From UMGS172 sp045592985 (lineage in GTDB: Bacteria > Bacillota > Clostridia > Oscillospirales > Acutalibacteraceae), in assembly GCA_045592985.1 (NCBI GenBank), contig JAZNVU010000056.1, forward strand, positions 31,128-95,127: a DNA stretch of 64,000 nucleotides, written 5' to 3'. Below are positions 8,934-17,163 of the stretch, piece by piece. The stretch's first letter is position 1; each line of letters begins with the position of its first letter. A program made the translations under genes and the position numbers. Below the pieces are notes generated by a model. That model saw nothing but the letters and a program-made list of their open reading frames with translations. It was not told the origin of the DNA and did no database searches.

Positions 8934-8973
8934 AAAAAAATAATAAAGGCCGCACCTTTGGTAAGGTACAGCC
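8934..8973 (-). terminator. Riboswitch-controlled terminator of lysW
   Basis: On the minus strand GGCTGTACC pairs with GGTGCGGCC (two G-U pairs) and a T-rich run follows, between the aptamer and the RBS. This fits attenuation when lysine is bound. Confidence 0.75.
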
Positions 8974-8990
8974 GAAAATAAAGCTTTAAG

Positions 8991-9160
8991 CCAAATCTTC
9001 GATAGCACTCCACCAAAGCGGTGACAGTCTACGTCATATTTTGACGCATCCCAACTCATAACTCCCGGAAAAAGTTACAAGTTTCGGCAAGTTCTCCTTT
9101 CGGGCGGGCATTTCCGTGCCGTTTCGCCGTACTGATAGAACTCGCGCCTCTATCTTCATG
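8991..9160 (-). promoter_or_regulatory. Lysine riboswitch (L-box)
   Basis: On the minus strand the conserved blocks occur in order: GATAGAGGCGCGAG...CAGTA, GGAAATGCCCGCC, TTGCCGAAAC, GGGATGCGTC, AGACTGTCACCGC and GGAGTGCTATC. The first and last form helix P1 (GATAG/CTATC). The match to the lysine aptamer is strong across all five helices. The terminator follows directly, so lysine should switch the transporter off. Confidence 0.92.
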
Positions 9161-9163
9161 GCT

Positions 9164-9192
9164 ATTATATATTACTACGGTGACAATTGCAA
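9164..9192 (-). promoter_or_regulatory. Sigma-A promoter of the lysW leader
   Basis: On the minus strand TTGCAA, 17-bp spacer, TATAAT, immediately upstream of the riboswitch P1 helix. Confidence 0.75.
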
Positions 9193-9232
9193 GCAAATTG
9201 TTGAAATTTGCAAGTTTTACGCGTAACAGTTA

Positions 9233-10027
9233 TCAAATTTTGTCAAACATTGATTTTGGAACGGTGCAAATGGGACATTTGTAATCATCGGGCAGGTCTT
9301 CAAACGGTGTTCCGGGGGCTATACCGTTATCAGGATCGCCCTGCTCGGGGTCATACTCATATCCGCAAATACTACATTTGTAAACTTCTGCCGAAACGGT
9401 TTCAGATTTTGTTTCCACAGTATCACCGATGGGCTCAAAATCTGAGGCAGGATGTTTGCATATAGGACAGATAAAATCCTCAGGCAATTCGTCACCCTCA
9501 TAAACATATCCACAGATTTTACAAACATATCCCTTTTTCTTGGGTGCCTCGGGTTTGGGCTTAATGTGCTTAAAATAGTAATCATAGGTTACTGAAGACT
9601 CGTTCGATAGCACCTTAGCCTCGGTGACCTCGGCAAAAAATACGGTGTGTGTTCCCATATCCTTTTTGTCGGTCACACGGCAGGAAATAACGGCGTTTGA
9701 GCATTCGTTAAGATATAAAACACCGTTGCTGCTCCGTTCAACGTTGTAAAAATCTGCTAACTTATCAACCGTTGCACCCGATTGAAAGCCAAAACGCTTG
9801 AAAATCTCAAACGGTGTGCTTTCGGTTAGGGGTGAAAGGTTAAAAAGTCCCGTTTCGGATATCATTTTTTCGGTGTAGTTATTTTTGTTTACGGCCACCA
9901 TAAGGGTCAGTGGGTCGCTGGTCAATTGTACGGTTGTATTTATAATACAACCGTTATCCTTTTCCAATTTTGAAAAAAGTACATAAAGTCCGTACGAAAT
10001 TTTAAACATTGCGGTATTGTCTATCAT
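9233..10027 (-). CDS. hrb: High-molecular-weight rubredoxin: flavin reductase domain plus two rubredoxin domains
   Basis: 264 residues. Residues 1 to about 150 form an FMN-binding split-barrel (flavin reductase-like) domain. A short rubredoxin-like domain follows (C169, C172, C187, C190; 14 residues between pairs), and then a full-size rubredoxin (C218, C221, C251, C254 with the usual GDPDNGI insert). Hrb of acetogens is described with a single rubredoxin, so the tandem pair is less usual. It probably passes electrons from NAD(P)H to flavodiiron proteins or rubrerythrin in oxidative-stress defence; partners are not in the window. AAGGAGAG precedes the ATG. Confidence 0.85.
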   Translation of the reverse strand: MIDNTAMFKISYGLYVLFSKLEKDNGCIINTTVQLTSDPLTLMVAVNKNNYTEKMISETGLFNLSPLTESTPFEIFKRFGFQSGATVDKLADFYNVERSSNGVLYLNECSNAVISCRVTDKKDMGTHTVFFAEVTEAKVLSNESSVTYDYYFKHIKPKPEAPKKKGYVCKICGYVYEGDELPEDFICPICKHPASDFEPIGDTVETKSETVSAEVYKCSICGYEYDPEQGDPDNGIAPGTPFEDLPDDYKCPICTVPKSMFDKI

Positions 10028-10151
10028 AAAAAAACTCTCCTTCTTGAATTATATTTATATGTTATCGTATAATGTATGAATTAGTCAATAGGGTATGGAG
10101 ATTTTTACAACATATTATTGAATTTTTATTGTGTCAGTGTGTATGAAAAAA

Positions 10152-10367
10152 TCAGTTCCGTTTGGGATTGTCGGTTAATCTTAAAAGATAATCGACCGAT
10201 ACGCCTAAATAGTCGGCTATTTCCACAAGTTCGGAAAGACCGGGTTCGCGTTCGCCGGTTTCATAACGGCTGATGGTGTTTTGAGTAGTGTTGAGGTCAA
10301 GTGCCATTTTTAATTGTGTTATTTTCTTTTCTTTGCGCAATTCTTTAATTCTAGGAATAATTTTCAT
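10152..10367 (-). CDS. XRE-family helix-turn-helix regulator
   Basis: 71 residues, almost all one Cro/C1-type HTH (IKELRKEKKITQLKMALDL, then TQNTISRYETGEREPG). It is divergent from the lipoprotein gene at 10450; the space between holds a 23-bp inverted repeat at the lipoprotein transcription start. It probably represses that gene and perhaps itself. The effector is unknown because there is no extra domain. Confidence 0.85.
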   Translation of the reverse strand: MKIIPRIKELRKEKKITQLKMALDLNTTQNTISRYETGEREPGLSELVEIADYLGVSVDYLLRLTDNPKRN

Positions 10368-10376
10368 AAAATCACC

Positions 10377-10405
10377 TTGACATTATTATCCCACAATGGT
10401 ATACT
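10377..10405 (+). promoter_or_regulatory. Sigma-A promoter of the lipoprotein gene
   Basis: TTGACA, 17-bp spacer, TATACT, reading toward the lipoprotein. A dyad operator begins three bases after the -10 box. Confidence 0.85.
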
Positions 10406-10407
10406 TA

Positions 10408-10430
10408 TAATATCCCGATTTGGGATATTA
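10408..10430. promoter_or_regulatory. Inverted-repeat operator, likely XRE binding site
   Basis: TAATATCCC-N5-GGGATATTA, perfect 9-bp arms, covering the expected +1 site of the rightward promoter. Another TATCCC half-site lies at 10387-10392 inside the promoter spacer. Assignment to the adjacent XRE protein is inferred from position. Confidence 0.7.
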
Positions 10431-10449
10431 TTTAAATGGAGGATTTTTT

Positions 10450-10992
10450 ATGAAAAAACAGGTATTATCAATCATTTCGTTGCTGCTTTTAGCGGTAATG
10501 CTTTTTGCAGGGTGCGGTGGCAGTGATGAACCTAAAAAGGAGATAAATTCTACGACTTCAAATCAGTCGACCGAAAGCACAGCATCCGAACCCAAGAAAA
10601 CCACCTTTGCCGTAGGTGAAACGGCGGTTTTTGAAAATCTGAAAATAACTGCAACAGAATTCAAGGAATCAAAGGGCAAACAGTATTTTGAACCGCAAGA
10701 CGGAAAAATTTTTGTTGGAGTGAAATTCACAATCGAAAACATTTCCGAGGAAGATATCAACATCAGCTCGGTGCTTCTTTTTAACGGATATGCTGACGAT
10801 GTGAGTGTGGGTGATTACTCGGTTTCGGCAGGTATGGCATTTGATGGTTCTTTGGACGGAACCATTGCTAAGGGCAAGAAACTTATCGGTTGGTATTCAG
10901 CCGAAGTACCAAAGGATTGGAAACAACTTCAGGTCGATTTTAAACCGGATATGCTGTCCGACTCTAAAGCATCATTCGTTATTGATAAGTAA
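10450..10992 (+). CDS. DUF4352-type lipoprotein
   Basis: 180 residues. Lipoprotein signal peptide with lipobox LFAGC (Cys near residue 22), then a Ser/Thr/Lys-rich linker to about 50. The Ig-like domain has the DUF4352 pattern (AVFENLKITATEF...FVGVKFTIENISEEDI). It is surface-anchored and of unknown function. ATG at 10450 with GGAGG upstream is chosen over 10420. The divergent XRE gene and operator imply repression under some condition. Confidence 0.75.
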   Translation: MKKQVLSIISLLLLAVMLFAGCGGSDEPKKEINSTTSNQSTESTASEPKKTTFAVGETAVFENLKITATEFKESKGKQYFEPQDGKIFVGVKFTIENISEEDINISSVLLFNGYADDVSVGDYSVSAGMAFDGSLDGTIAKGKKLIGWYSAEVPKDWKQLQVDFKPDMLSDSKASFVIDK

Positions 10993-11001
10993 CGGTTTCA
11001 C

Positions 11002-11030
11002 TTGTAAAATTTCTTTAAACGCGGTATAAT
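11002..11030 (+). promoter_or_regulatory. Sigma-A promoter of trmO
   Basis: TTGTAA, 17-bp spacer, TATAAT, 30 bp before the trmO start. Confidence 0.8.
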
Positions 11031-11059
11031 GCTTATACTAAGTTTAAGGGGTGTGACAA

Positions 11060-11743
11060 ATGGAACTGAAGGTCATAGCCAAAATTTATACGGGATTTAA
11101 GGAAAAATTCGGGATACCAAGGCAAAGCGGTATGGTTAATTTGCCTGCCAAAATAGTTTTTGAACCCGAATACCGCGACGTAAATGCCGTAAGAGGGCTT
11201 GACGGTTTTTCGCATATATGGGTGCTTTGGCAGTTTTCAAAAGCCAAGTGCGACGGTTGGCAACCTACCGTGCGACCGCCAAGGCTCGGCGGTAACAAAC
11301 GCATGGGTGTTTTTGCAACACGTTCACCGTTCAGACCTAATTCCATAGGTCTTTCGTCGCTTAAACTTGAAAAGGTTGAGTTGACCGAAAATAAAGGTCC
11401 TGTACTGCACGTTACGGGTGCCGATATTTTGGACGGAACTCCGATTTTTGATATAAAGCCTTATATTACGTTTACCGATTGCCACCCGGACGCCGTTTGT
11501 GGATTTACCGAGGGGTATAAGGAATACAGGTTAAGAGTTGAGTATAAAGACGGACTGGAAGATAAAATTGAGCCTGAGTTAAGGCAGGCCGTAACCGAAC
11601 TGTTGTCTTGCGACCCAAGACCGTCGTATCAGAATGACCCTGAGAGGGTTTACGGAGTTTCGGTTTCGGGGTATGAGATAAAGTTTTTAGTCGACGGCGA
11701 AGTTTTAACCGTCAACCATATAGAAAAAGAAAAGCGTTTGTAA
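11060..11743 (+). CDS. trmO: tRNA (t6A37) methyltransferase TrmO (TsaA/YaeB family)
   Basis: 227 residues. Family motifs include GIPRQSG, AVRGLDGFSHIWVLW, RPPRLGG, GVFATRSPFRPN and DGTPIFDIKPY. The enzyme uses SAM to N6-methylate t6A37 in tRNA-Thr. The C-terminal region (about 140-227) is the usual small extra domain. It is a single-gene unit with its own promoter and terminator; tsaD, which makes the t6A substrate, lies at 51-52 kb. Confidence 0.93.
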   Translation: MELKVIAKIYTGFKEKFGIPRQSGMVNLPAKIVFEPEYRDVNAVRGLDGFSHIWVLWQFSKAKCDGWQPTVRPPRLGGNKRMGVFATRSPFRPNSIGLSSLKLEKVELTENKGPVLHVTGADILDGTPIFDIKPYITFTDCHPDAVCGFTEGYKEYRLRVEYKDGLEDKIEPELRQAVTELLSCDPRPSYQNDPERVYGVSVSGYEIKFLVDGEVLTVNHIEKEKRL

Positions 11744-11766
11744 CCGATTTGGTTGCAAACGCTTTT
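11730..11766. terminator. Bidirectional terminator
   Basis: AAAGCGTTTGTAACC pairs with GGTTGCAAACGCTTT (one G-U). The 5' arm starts inside the trmO 3' end and serves the DUF1653 gene from the other side. Confidence 0.85.
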
Positions 11767-11768
11767 AG

Positions 11769-11981
11769 TTACCCTATAAACTCAAATCTTTTAAAAGTTT
11801 TGCCGTCGCGGGTGATTTCTTCGTTCCACATGTCAGCAGGTCGCACCCACAGACCGCCTTCACCGTAAAGTGCTTTATACACCACCATCGGCTCCAAAGT
11901 TTCACTGTGACGGGCTATGCCTATTACTTCATATTCGTTGCCTTTAAAGTGGCGGTATTTACCAAGTTTGATTTCGTTCAT
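11769..11981 (-). CDS. DUF1653 family protein
   Basis: 70 residues, single domain: KYRHFKGNEYEVIGIARHSETLEPMVVY then LWVRPADMW, the DUF1653 signature. It is predicted to be a small beta-rich SH3-like protein of unknown function. A single gene with a clear promoter upstream. Confidence 0.88.
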   Translation of the reverse strand: MNEIKLGKYRHFKGNEYEVIGIARHSETLEPMVVYKALYGEGGLWVRPADMWNEEITRDGKTFKRFEFIG

Positions 11982-12013
11982 ATTTTTTCCTTCTTACCAA
12001 AATTCTATGTTTA

Positions 12014-12042
12014 AGTATATCAAGGGTGTAGTTGTGTGTCAA
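12014..12042 (-). promoter_or_regulatory. Sigma-A promoter of the DUF1653 gene
   Basis: On the minus strand TTGACA, 17-bp spacer, TATACT. Confidence 0.8.
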
Positions 12043-12123
12043 TAATAACCATCTTTACTTGACTTATGCCATAAAAATTGTTAAAGTAGGTATAATGAAA
12101 ATTTATTTTGGAGTTGTTTAAAA

Positions 12124-12780
12124 ATGTTAACAGAAAGCCAAATGCAGACCAAAAAGTTTTACTCACAAAATTGTACCGGTGAGTACCTCGATTACCTTTA
12201 CAGCGAGCCTATATGCGAAGGCAGAGTGCCGCTTGTAATATATGTTCACGGAGCAGGTTCAAGAGGTAATGATATAGAACTTCTTCGCGGCAACGGCGGT
12301 CTTAAAAACATTTATAATAATGCCAAGGAAAAGGCGGTAATTGTTTGCCCACAATGTCACTTTAATTATTGGTTTACAGGATTCCAGGTTCTTGCCGATT
12401 TTATTGATACCATGAGACAACTGCCTAATGTTGATACAAACAGGGTTTATATCATTGGCTCAAGCATGGGAGGGTATACAACATGGCAGATGGTTTTGTC
12501 TCATACCGAATGGTTTGCTGCGGCTGTGCCTATCTGCGGAGGCGGTATGTGTTGGGCGGCTTCAAAACTTAAAAATTTGCCTATATGGGCATTTCACGGC
12601 GCACTTGATACCACTGTTTTGCCCGAGGAAACCATACATATGGTTAAGGCTATCAATGGTGCCGGCGGTGACGCTAAAATCACAATATTTCCCAAAGCCG
12701 CACATGATTCGTGGACACCTGCTTTGTCGGATAGTGCTACTTGGGAGTGGCTGTTTTCCCAAAAGCAAAATGTCGACTGA
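12124..12780 (+). CDS. Alpha/beta hydrolase (esterase / prolyl-oligopeptidase-like)
   Basis: 218 residues, no signal peptide, probably cytoplasmic. Oxyanion region YVHGAGSRG near 41, nucleophile elbow GSSMGGY (Ser about 115), Asp in HGALDTTV (about 160) and His in AAHDSW (about 193) complete a catalytic triad. Closest to the dienelactone-hydrolase/phospholipase-carboxylesterase side of the fold. Substrate unknown. It runs into a lactonase-like gene 33 bp later, so both may be co-transcribed. Confidence 0.8.
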   Translation: MLTESQMQTKKFYSQNCTGEYLDYLYSEPICEGRVPLVIYVHGAGSRGNDIELLRGNGGLKNIYNNAKEKAVIVCPQCHFNYWFTGFQVLADFIDTMRQLPNVDTNRVYIIGSSMGGYTTWQMVLSHTEWFAAAVPICGGGMCWAASKLKNLPIWAFHGALDTTVLPEETIHMVKAINGAGGDAKITIFPKAAHDSWTPALSDSATWEWLFSQKQNVD

Positions 12781-12813
12781 TTTTAAAACTAAGAGTAAAA
12801 AAGGATGACTGAT

Positions 12814-13770
12814 ATGAAACATTTATATTTTTGTTCGTGTGAGGCCGATGGTGGAATCCATCACTACACATTTGAAAGAGGCAAACTACAGTTCTGCGAA
12901 AAGGTTGACCTTGACTGTCCGAATTACATGATAATCGAGGACAACAAGGCTTACATAACTCTTCGCGAGACCGATAAAGAAGCAGGTACCGGCGGTGTTG
13001 TCACAGCCGATATTGATTCTGAGGGCAGGCTTATAAATATATCCGAGCCTATATCCACAAAAGGCAAGCATCCATGTCATGTTTGTGTATTAGATGGTGA
13101 AATTTATGCAGTCAACTACTCTGCGGGAAGCGTTATAAAATTACCCGAAAAACTGGTTGTCCACGAGGGGAAAGGCGTTGACCCTGACCGTCAAGAAATG
13201 GCGCATACTCACTTTATTTGGCCAACCTATGACGGACATCTGCTCTGTTGCGATTTAGGGTTAGATACTGTTTTTGTATATGATAAAGATTTAAAGTTTG
13301 TTTCTTCTGCCAAGGTACCCGACGGTATGGGCGTTCGCCACCTTGCGTTTAACAACGGTGGTAAAACGTTTTATGCCGTAAACGAAATGGGCAATACCGT
13401 AAGCCGTTTTAATTATGAGAACGGAAAACTTACGCTTATCGACACGGTCGATGCTCTGCCGAGATTCCAAGGTAAAAATACCGCTGCGGCAATAAGAATA
13501 GACGGCAATTATTTGTATGTTTCGCACCGTGGTGCTGATACAATAGCACGTTTTAAAATAAACGAAGACACAAGCCTGAAATTGCTCGAAAACACCCCAT
13601 GCGGAGGACGTTTTCCTCGAGATTTCATTATTGTTGATGGCTACATGTTCTGTACTAATGAACACACTAATAATGTATCAATTCTTAAGGTTATCGATGA
13701 AGGTTTGGAACTTTGCGGTTCGACTATTCGTATGCCGCACCCTATAAGTGTCTGCGCGATTGATGTTTAA
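12814..13770 (+). CDS. Lactonase-family seven-bladed beta-propeller protein (YkgB/Pgl-like)
   Basis: 318 residues. The ATG at 12814 is preferred over 12805 because AAGGA then lies 9 bases away. Repeating blades such as CHVCVLDGEIYAVNYSAGSV, THFIWPTYDGHLLCCDLGLD and RHLAFNNGGKTFYAVNE fit the 6-phosphogluconolactonase (YkgB) propeller family. True gluconolactonase activity is not shown; related proteins act on other lactones or have unknown roles. It follows an esterase and precedes an acyltransferase-like gene by 16 bp. Confidence 0.8.
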   Translation: MKHLYFCSCEADGGIHHYTFERGKLQFCEKVDLDCPNYMIIEDNKAYITLRETDKEAGTGGVVTADIDSEGRLINISEPISTKGKHPCHVCVLDGEIYAVNYSAGSVIKLPEKLVVHEGKGVDPDRQEMAHTHFIWPTYDGHLLCCDLGLDTVFVYDKDLKFVSSAKVPDGMGVRHLAFNNGGKTFYAVNEMGNTVSRFNYENGKLTLIDTVDALPRFQGKNTAAAIRIDGNYLYVSHRGADTIARFKINEDTSLKLLENTPCGGRFPRDFIIVDGYMFCTNEHTNNVSILKVIDEGLELCGSTIRMPHPISVCAIDV

Positions 13771-13786
13771 AAAGGAGTATGGTGTT

Positions 13787-14692
13787 ATGCGGAATAGAAG
13801 TGATTATTTAAAAGGCTTTATGCAGGAATTCCAATATCCTGCCGAGGCAATCGACTTTTTGCTTGATTCATACGATAAAATTTGGGCAAATGATGATGCA
13901 AAGCTCCTTTTTGAGCAGAGTATTGGTATTTACGAAGGAAGAATGATGTGGAGCTATGAGGCTATAAGAGGCAAAATGGCTTCGGTTGCCGAAAGCTCGG
14001 GTGTTCACGTTTACACGGTTGAATTTCTGATGCTGCTTGCTATGTCGGAGCATATGAAGGAACTTTACATAGAACGTGGGATTGACCTTAGTATTTATCA
14101 CGATTCGTGTATGGATTTTAAGGCCAAATTACTGGAGTGCAAAAAAAACAAGGATATTTGGGGTACTTACGTTGGCTCTTGGTTTAACAGATGGTTTGAT
14201 TTAACCCGTTTTGCCTTGGGCAGATTGCAGTTTGAAACGGCATATGCCTATTTTACGGTCGAGGGTACCTATAAAACGGTCAAGTTGGGTCAGCTGGTTG
14301 TTAATATGCACATTCCGGCTCTCGGTCCGCTACTTTATGAAGACTGTCGCGAATCTTTTGTTAGGGCATATGAAGTATTTAAGCCGTTTTTCCCCGATAA
14401 CACAGTGCCGTTTTTCTGTTGCTCGTGGATAATTTCACCTCAACACGAGTTTATGCTTAAGCCTGACAGTAATCTTCGCCAGTTTATGAAGTTTTTCAAA
14501 ATAAGAGAGACCGAAACACCGGTTGAAAAGGCATTAAACGAGTATGTTTTTGGACCAGTAGATTTGACCGATGTTGATGCTCTGCCTGAGGATACTTCAA
14601 TGCAGCGAGCATACAAAGAGGTGCTCAAAAAAGGCGAAATGCCTTGTCAAGGTGCCGGTGTATTTCATATGAAGGATGGACAGTTTATTTAA
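13787..14692 (+). CDS. Acyltransferase-domain protein (DUF5596/GNAT-like C-terminal type)
   Basis: 301 residues. ATG at 13787 with AAAGGAG upstream; the frame from 13748 overlaps the previous gene. The N-terminal half is helical. The C-terminal half (about 135-300: GSWFNRWFDLTRFALGRLQFE, then VVNMHIPALGPL and CCSWIISPQHEFML) matches a family annotated in clostridia as acyltransferase-domain proteins. No catalytic residues can be assigned. It is the last gene of a three-gene run (12124-14692). Confidence 0.65.
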   Translation: MRNRSDYLKGFMQEFQYPAEAIDFLLDSYDKIWANDDAKLLFEQSIGIYEGRMMWSYEAIRGKMASVAESSGVHVYTVEFLMLLAMSEHMKELYIERGIDLSIYHDSCMDFKAKLLECKKNKDIWGTYVGSWFNRWFDLTRFALGRLQFETAYAYFTVEGTYKTVKLGQLVVNMHIPALGPLLYEDCRESFVRAYEVFKPFFPDNTVPFFCCSWIISPQHEFMLKPDSNLRQFMKFFKIRETETPVEKALNEYVFGPVDLTDVDALPEDTSMQRAYKEVLKKGEMPCQGAGVFHMKDGQFI

Positions 14693-14709
14693 GTGTTTTA
14701 CATATAAAT

Positions 14710-14750
14710 AGAATAAGAGGTCGTACCATGTTGGTACGACCTCTTATTCT
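14710..14750. terminator. Bidirectional terminator
   Basis: Arms AGAATAAGAGGTCGTACC and GGTACGACCTCTTATTCT, perfect 18 bp with a short loop, between convergent genes. Confidence 0.92.
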
Positions 14751-14764
14751 ATTTTGAAAACTGA

Positions 14765-16975
14765 TTATCCACGCTTTTTGAAGCCGGGTCTGTCTTTCTT
14801 GGGCTTGCGCTCACGTTGCTCGTCACCGTCATCCTCGGCAACCATTCCATCAAGTTCAATGAGAGCATCGCGGCGCGAGAGGTTAATTCTGTCGCGGTCG
14901 TCAATCTCGGTAACCTTAACCTTAATGAGGTCGCCAACAGTAACAACATCTTCAACCTTGCCTACGCGTTTAACATCAAGTTTGCTGATGTGAACAAGAC
15001 CTTCAACACCGGGTGCGATTTCAACAAATGCACCAAACTCCATAAGTCTGGTAACAGTGCCCTGATAGAAAGCACCAACCTCAGGTCCGTTTGCAATGAT
15101 ATCAATAACGCCCATAACAGCGTTGCCCTTATCGGTATCAAGGGTTGCAATGTAAACGTGACCGTCATCTTCAATGCTGATGGTACACTCAAAGAGTTCC
15201 TGCAACTTCTGAATAATCTTGCCCTGTTTACCGATAACATCACCAATCTTTTCGGGGTTGATGGTCATGGTGAGCATCTTGGGAGCGTATTTAGAAAGTT
15301 CTGCTCTGGGTTCTGCAATTACAGGGAGCATAATCTCGTCCAAGATATAGTTTCTTGCTTTGTTGGTTTTAGCAAAAGCCTCTTTGATGATTTCGGGGGT
15401 AAGGCCGTGTACTTTAAGGTCCATCTGAATAGCGGTGATACCTTTTTTGGTACCTGCTACCTTAAAGTCCATATCGCCGTAGAAGTCTTCAAGACCCTGA
15501 ATGTCAATCATGGTCATAAAGTCGCCATGAACACCTTCATCTCCTGTGATAAGACCGCAGGAAATACCTGCAACGGGAGCCTTAATGGGAACACCTGCAG
15601 CCATAAGCGAAAGGGTAGAACCGCAGATAGAACCCTGAGAGGTTGAACCGTTGGACGAAAGAACTTCAGATACCACACGGATGGTGTAGGGGAACTCTTC
15701 AACCGAGGGGATAACAGGAGCCAAAGCGCGCTCTGCCAATGCACCGTGACCGATTTCACGACGGCCGGGGCCACGTGAAGGTTTGGTTTCACCAACGGAA
15801 TAAGAGGGGAAGTTGTAGTGATGGATATATCTCTTCTCGGTCTCTTCATCGAGTCCGTCGAGTTTCTGAGATTCGCTAACAGGTGCCAAGGTGGTAACCG
15901 AGAGAACCTGGGTCTGACCTCTGGTGAACATACCCGAGCCATGAACTCTGGGAAGGAGGTCTACCATAGCGTTAAGAGGACGGATTTCGTCAATACTTCT
16001 GCCGTCGACACGTTTATGCTCGTCTTTAAGCCATGCTCTTACAACATGCTTCTGAACAAGGTACATAATCTCGTCGAGTTTTGCTTCTTGTCCCTCAAAA
16101 CGCTCGTCAAATTTCTCATGAACAGCGTCATAAATGGGAAGAAGAGCAGCGTCACGAACGTTTTTATCGTCGGTATCAAGAGCCTTCTTAACATCTTCGA
16201 TGCAGAATGCTTCGATTTCAGCCATAATTGCGGGGTCGGGGTCATTTGAAACAAAGTCAAACTTAGGTTTGCCGATTTCAGCAACAATGCCGTTAATAAA
16301 TGCAACTACCTCTTTGTTAACCTCGTGAGCCTTCATAATAGCCTCAAACATGAGGTCGTCAGGTACTTCGTTAGCACCTGCTTCAATCATAGCAACGAGT
16401 TCACCGGTAGAAGCAACTGTAACGTCCATCTCGCTTTTTTCTCTCTGGTCGAGAGTGGGGTTGATGATGATTTCACCGTCGATAAGACCAACCTTAACGC
16501 CGCTAACGGGACCATCCCACGGAATGTCCGAAATAGCAATGGCTGCCGAAACACCAATCATAGCGGTGATTTCGGGGCTGCAATCGGGGTCAACTGCCAT
16601 AACGGTAGCAACTACCGAGCAGTCATTTCTCATATCCTTAGGGAACAAAGGACGGATAGGACGGTCGATGCAACGACCAGCCAAAATAGCCTTTTCGCTG
16701 GGTCTCGACTCTCTGCGCTGGAACGAACCGGGGATACGGCCTACCGAGTACATTTTCTCCTCGTAGTCAACCGAAAGAGGGAAGAAGTCAACACCCTCTC
16801 TAGGTTTTGCCGATGCGGTAACGTTACAAAGAACGCTTGTCTCACCGTAGGTTGCCAAAATAGATGCGTTGGAAAGGCCGCACATCATACCGGTTTCGAG
16901 TTTTAACGGTCTTCCTGCAAGTGTGGTTTCATAAACCTTGTGGTTAGTAAATTCAAGTTTTCCACTCATGCTCAT
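14765..16975 (-). CDS. pnp: Polyribonucleotide nucleotidyltransferase (PNPase)
   Basis: 736 residues. Two RNase PH domains (about 10-140 and 325-455) separated by the alpha domain, then KH (about 550-610; VIGKQGKIIQKLQE) and S1 (about 620-690). A basic tail ends KKDRPGFKKRG. It degrades RNA 3'-5' with phosphate and is part of the degradosome. The start at 16975 has GGAGG 9 bases upstream. Downstream of rpsO, the usual order, but with an intervening terminator and a long hairpin leader of its own. Confidence 0.97.
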   Translation of the reverse strand: MSMSGKLEFTNHKVYETTLAGRPLKLETGMMCGLSNASILATYGETSVLCNVTASAKPREGVDFFPLSVDYEEKMYSVGRIPGSFQRRESRPSEKAILAGRCIDRPIRPLFPKDMRNDCSVVATVMAVDPDCSPEITAMIGVSAAIAISDIPWDGPVSGVKVGLIDGEIIINPTLDQREKSEMDVTVASTGELVAMIEAGANEVPDDLMFEAIMKAHEVNKEVVAFINGIVAEIGKPKFDFVSNDPDPAIMAEIEAFCIEDVKKALDTDDKNVRDAALLPIYDAVHEKFDERFEGQEAKLDEIMYLVQKHVVRAWLKDEHKRVDGRSIDEIRPLNAMVDLLPRVHGSGMFTRGQTQVLSVTTLAPVSESQKLDGLDEETEKRYIHHYNFPSYSVGETKPSRGPGRREIGHGALAERALAPVIPSVEEFPYTIRVVSEVLSSNGSTSQGSICGSTLSLMAAGVPIKAPVAGISCGLITGDEGVHGDFMTMIDIQGLEDFYGDMDFKVAGTKKGITAIQMDLKVHGLTPEIIKEAFAKTNKARNYILDEIMLPVIAEPRAELSKYAPKMLTMTINPEKIGDVIGKQGKIIQKLQELFECTISIEDDGHVYIATLDTDKGNAVMGVIDIIANGPEVGAFYQGTVTRLMEFGAFVEIAPGVEGLVHISKLDVKRVGKVEDVVTVGDLIKVKVTEIDDRDRINLSRRDALIELDGMVAEDDGDEQRERKPKKDRPGFKKRG

Positions 16976-17008
16976 TTTACAATTCCTCCATAATGTTTTT
17001 ATTTTACG

Positions 17009-17089
17009 GGGGTGTGAGTTTAGCAATAGACTCACTGTCTAAACCTTAAATTCAGGCGGTCAGTCAACTGCTAAAGCGACGCACACCCC
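17009..17089 (-). promoter_or_regulatory. Long imperfect hairpin in the pnp leader
   Basis: On the minus strand GGGGTGTG pairs with CACACCCC at the base and TTTAGCAGTTGACTGAC with GTGAGTCTATTGCTAAA (14 of 17) inside, leaving about 20 bases in the loop. It ends 20 bases before the RBS. A possible TTGACG -35 box is at 17112-17117. E. coli pnp is autoregulated through a leader stem cut by RNase III; a similar role here is inference. Confidence 0.6.
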
Positions 17090-17128
17090 GTATTTAACCT
17101 ATTGTTTTTTTCGTCAAATAACTAAAAC

Positions 17129-17154
17129 AAGCCGACCGGAAGACCGGTCGGCAC
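17129..17154 (-). terminator. Terminator after rpsO
   Basis: GCCGACCGG-AAGA-CCGGTCGGC hairpin with a T-rich run on the minus strand. It would partly separate rpsO from pnp. Confidence 0.75.
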
Positions 17155-17163
17155 AGTTTTAAA

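Noticed and set aside
14816..16906. Long open frames on the plus strand opposite pnp
   Set aside because: They lack RBSs and family patterns and are explained by codon bias of the pnp gene on the other strand.
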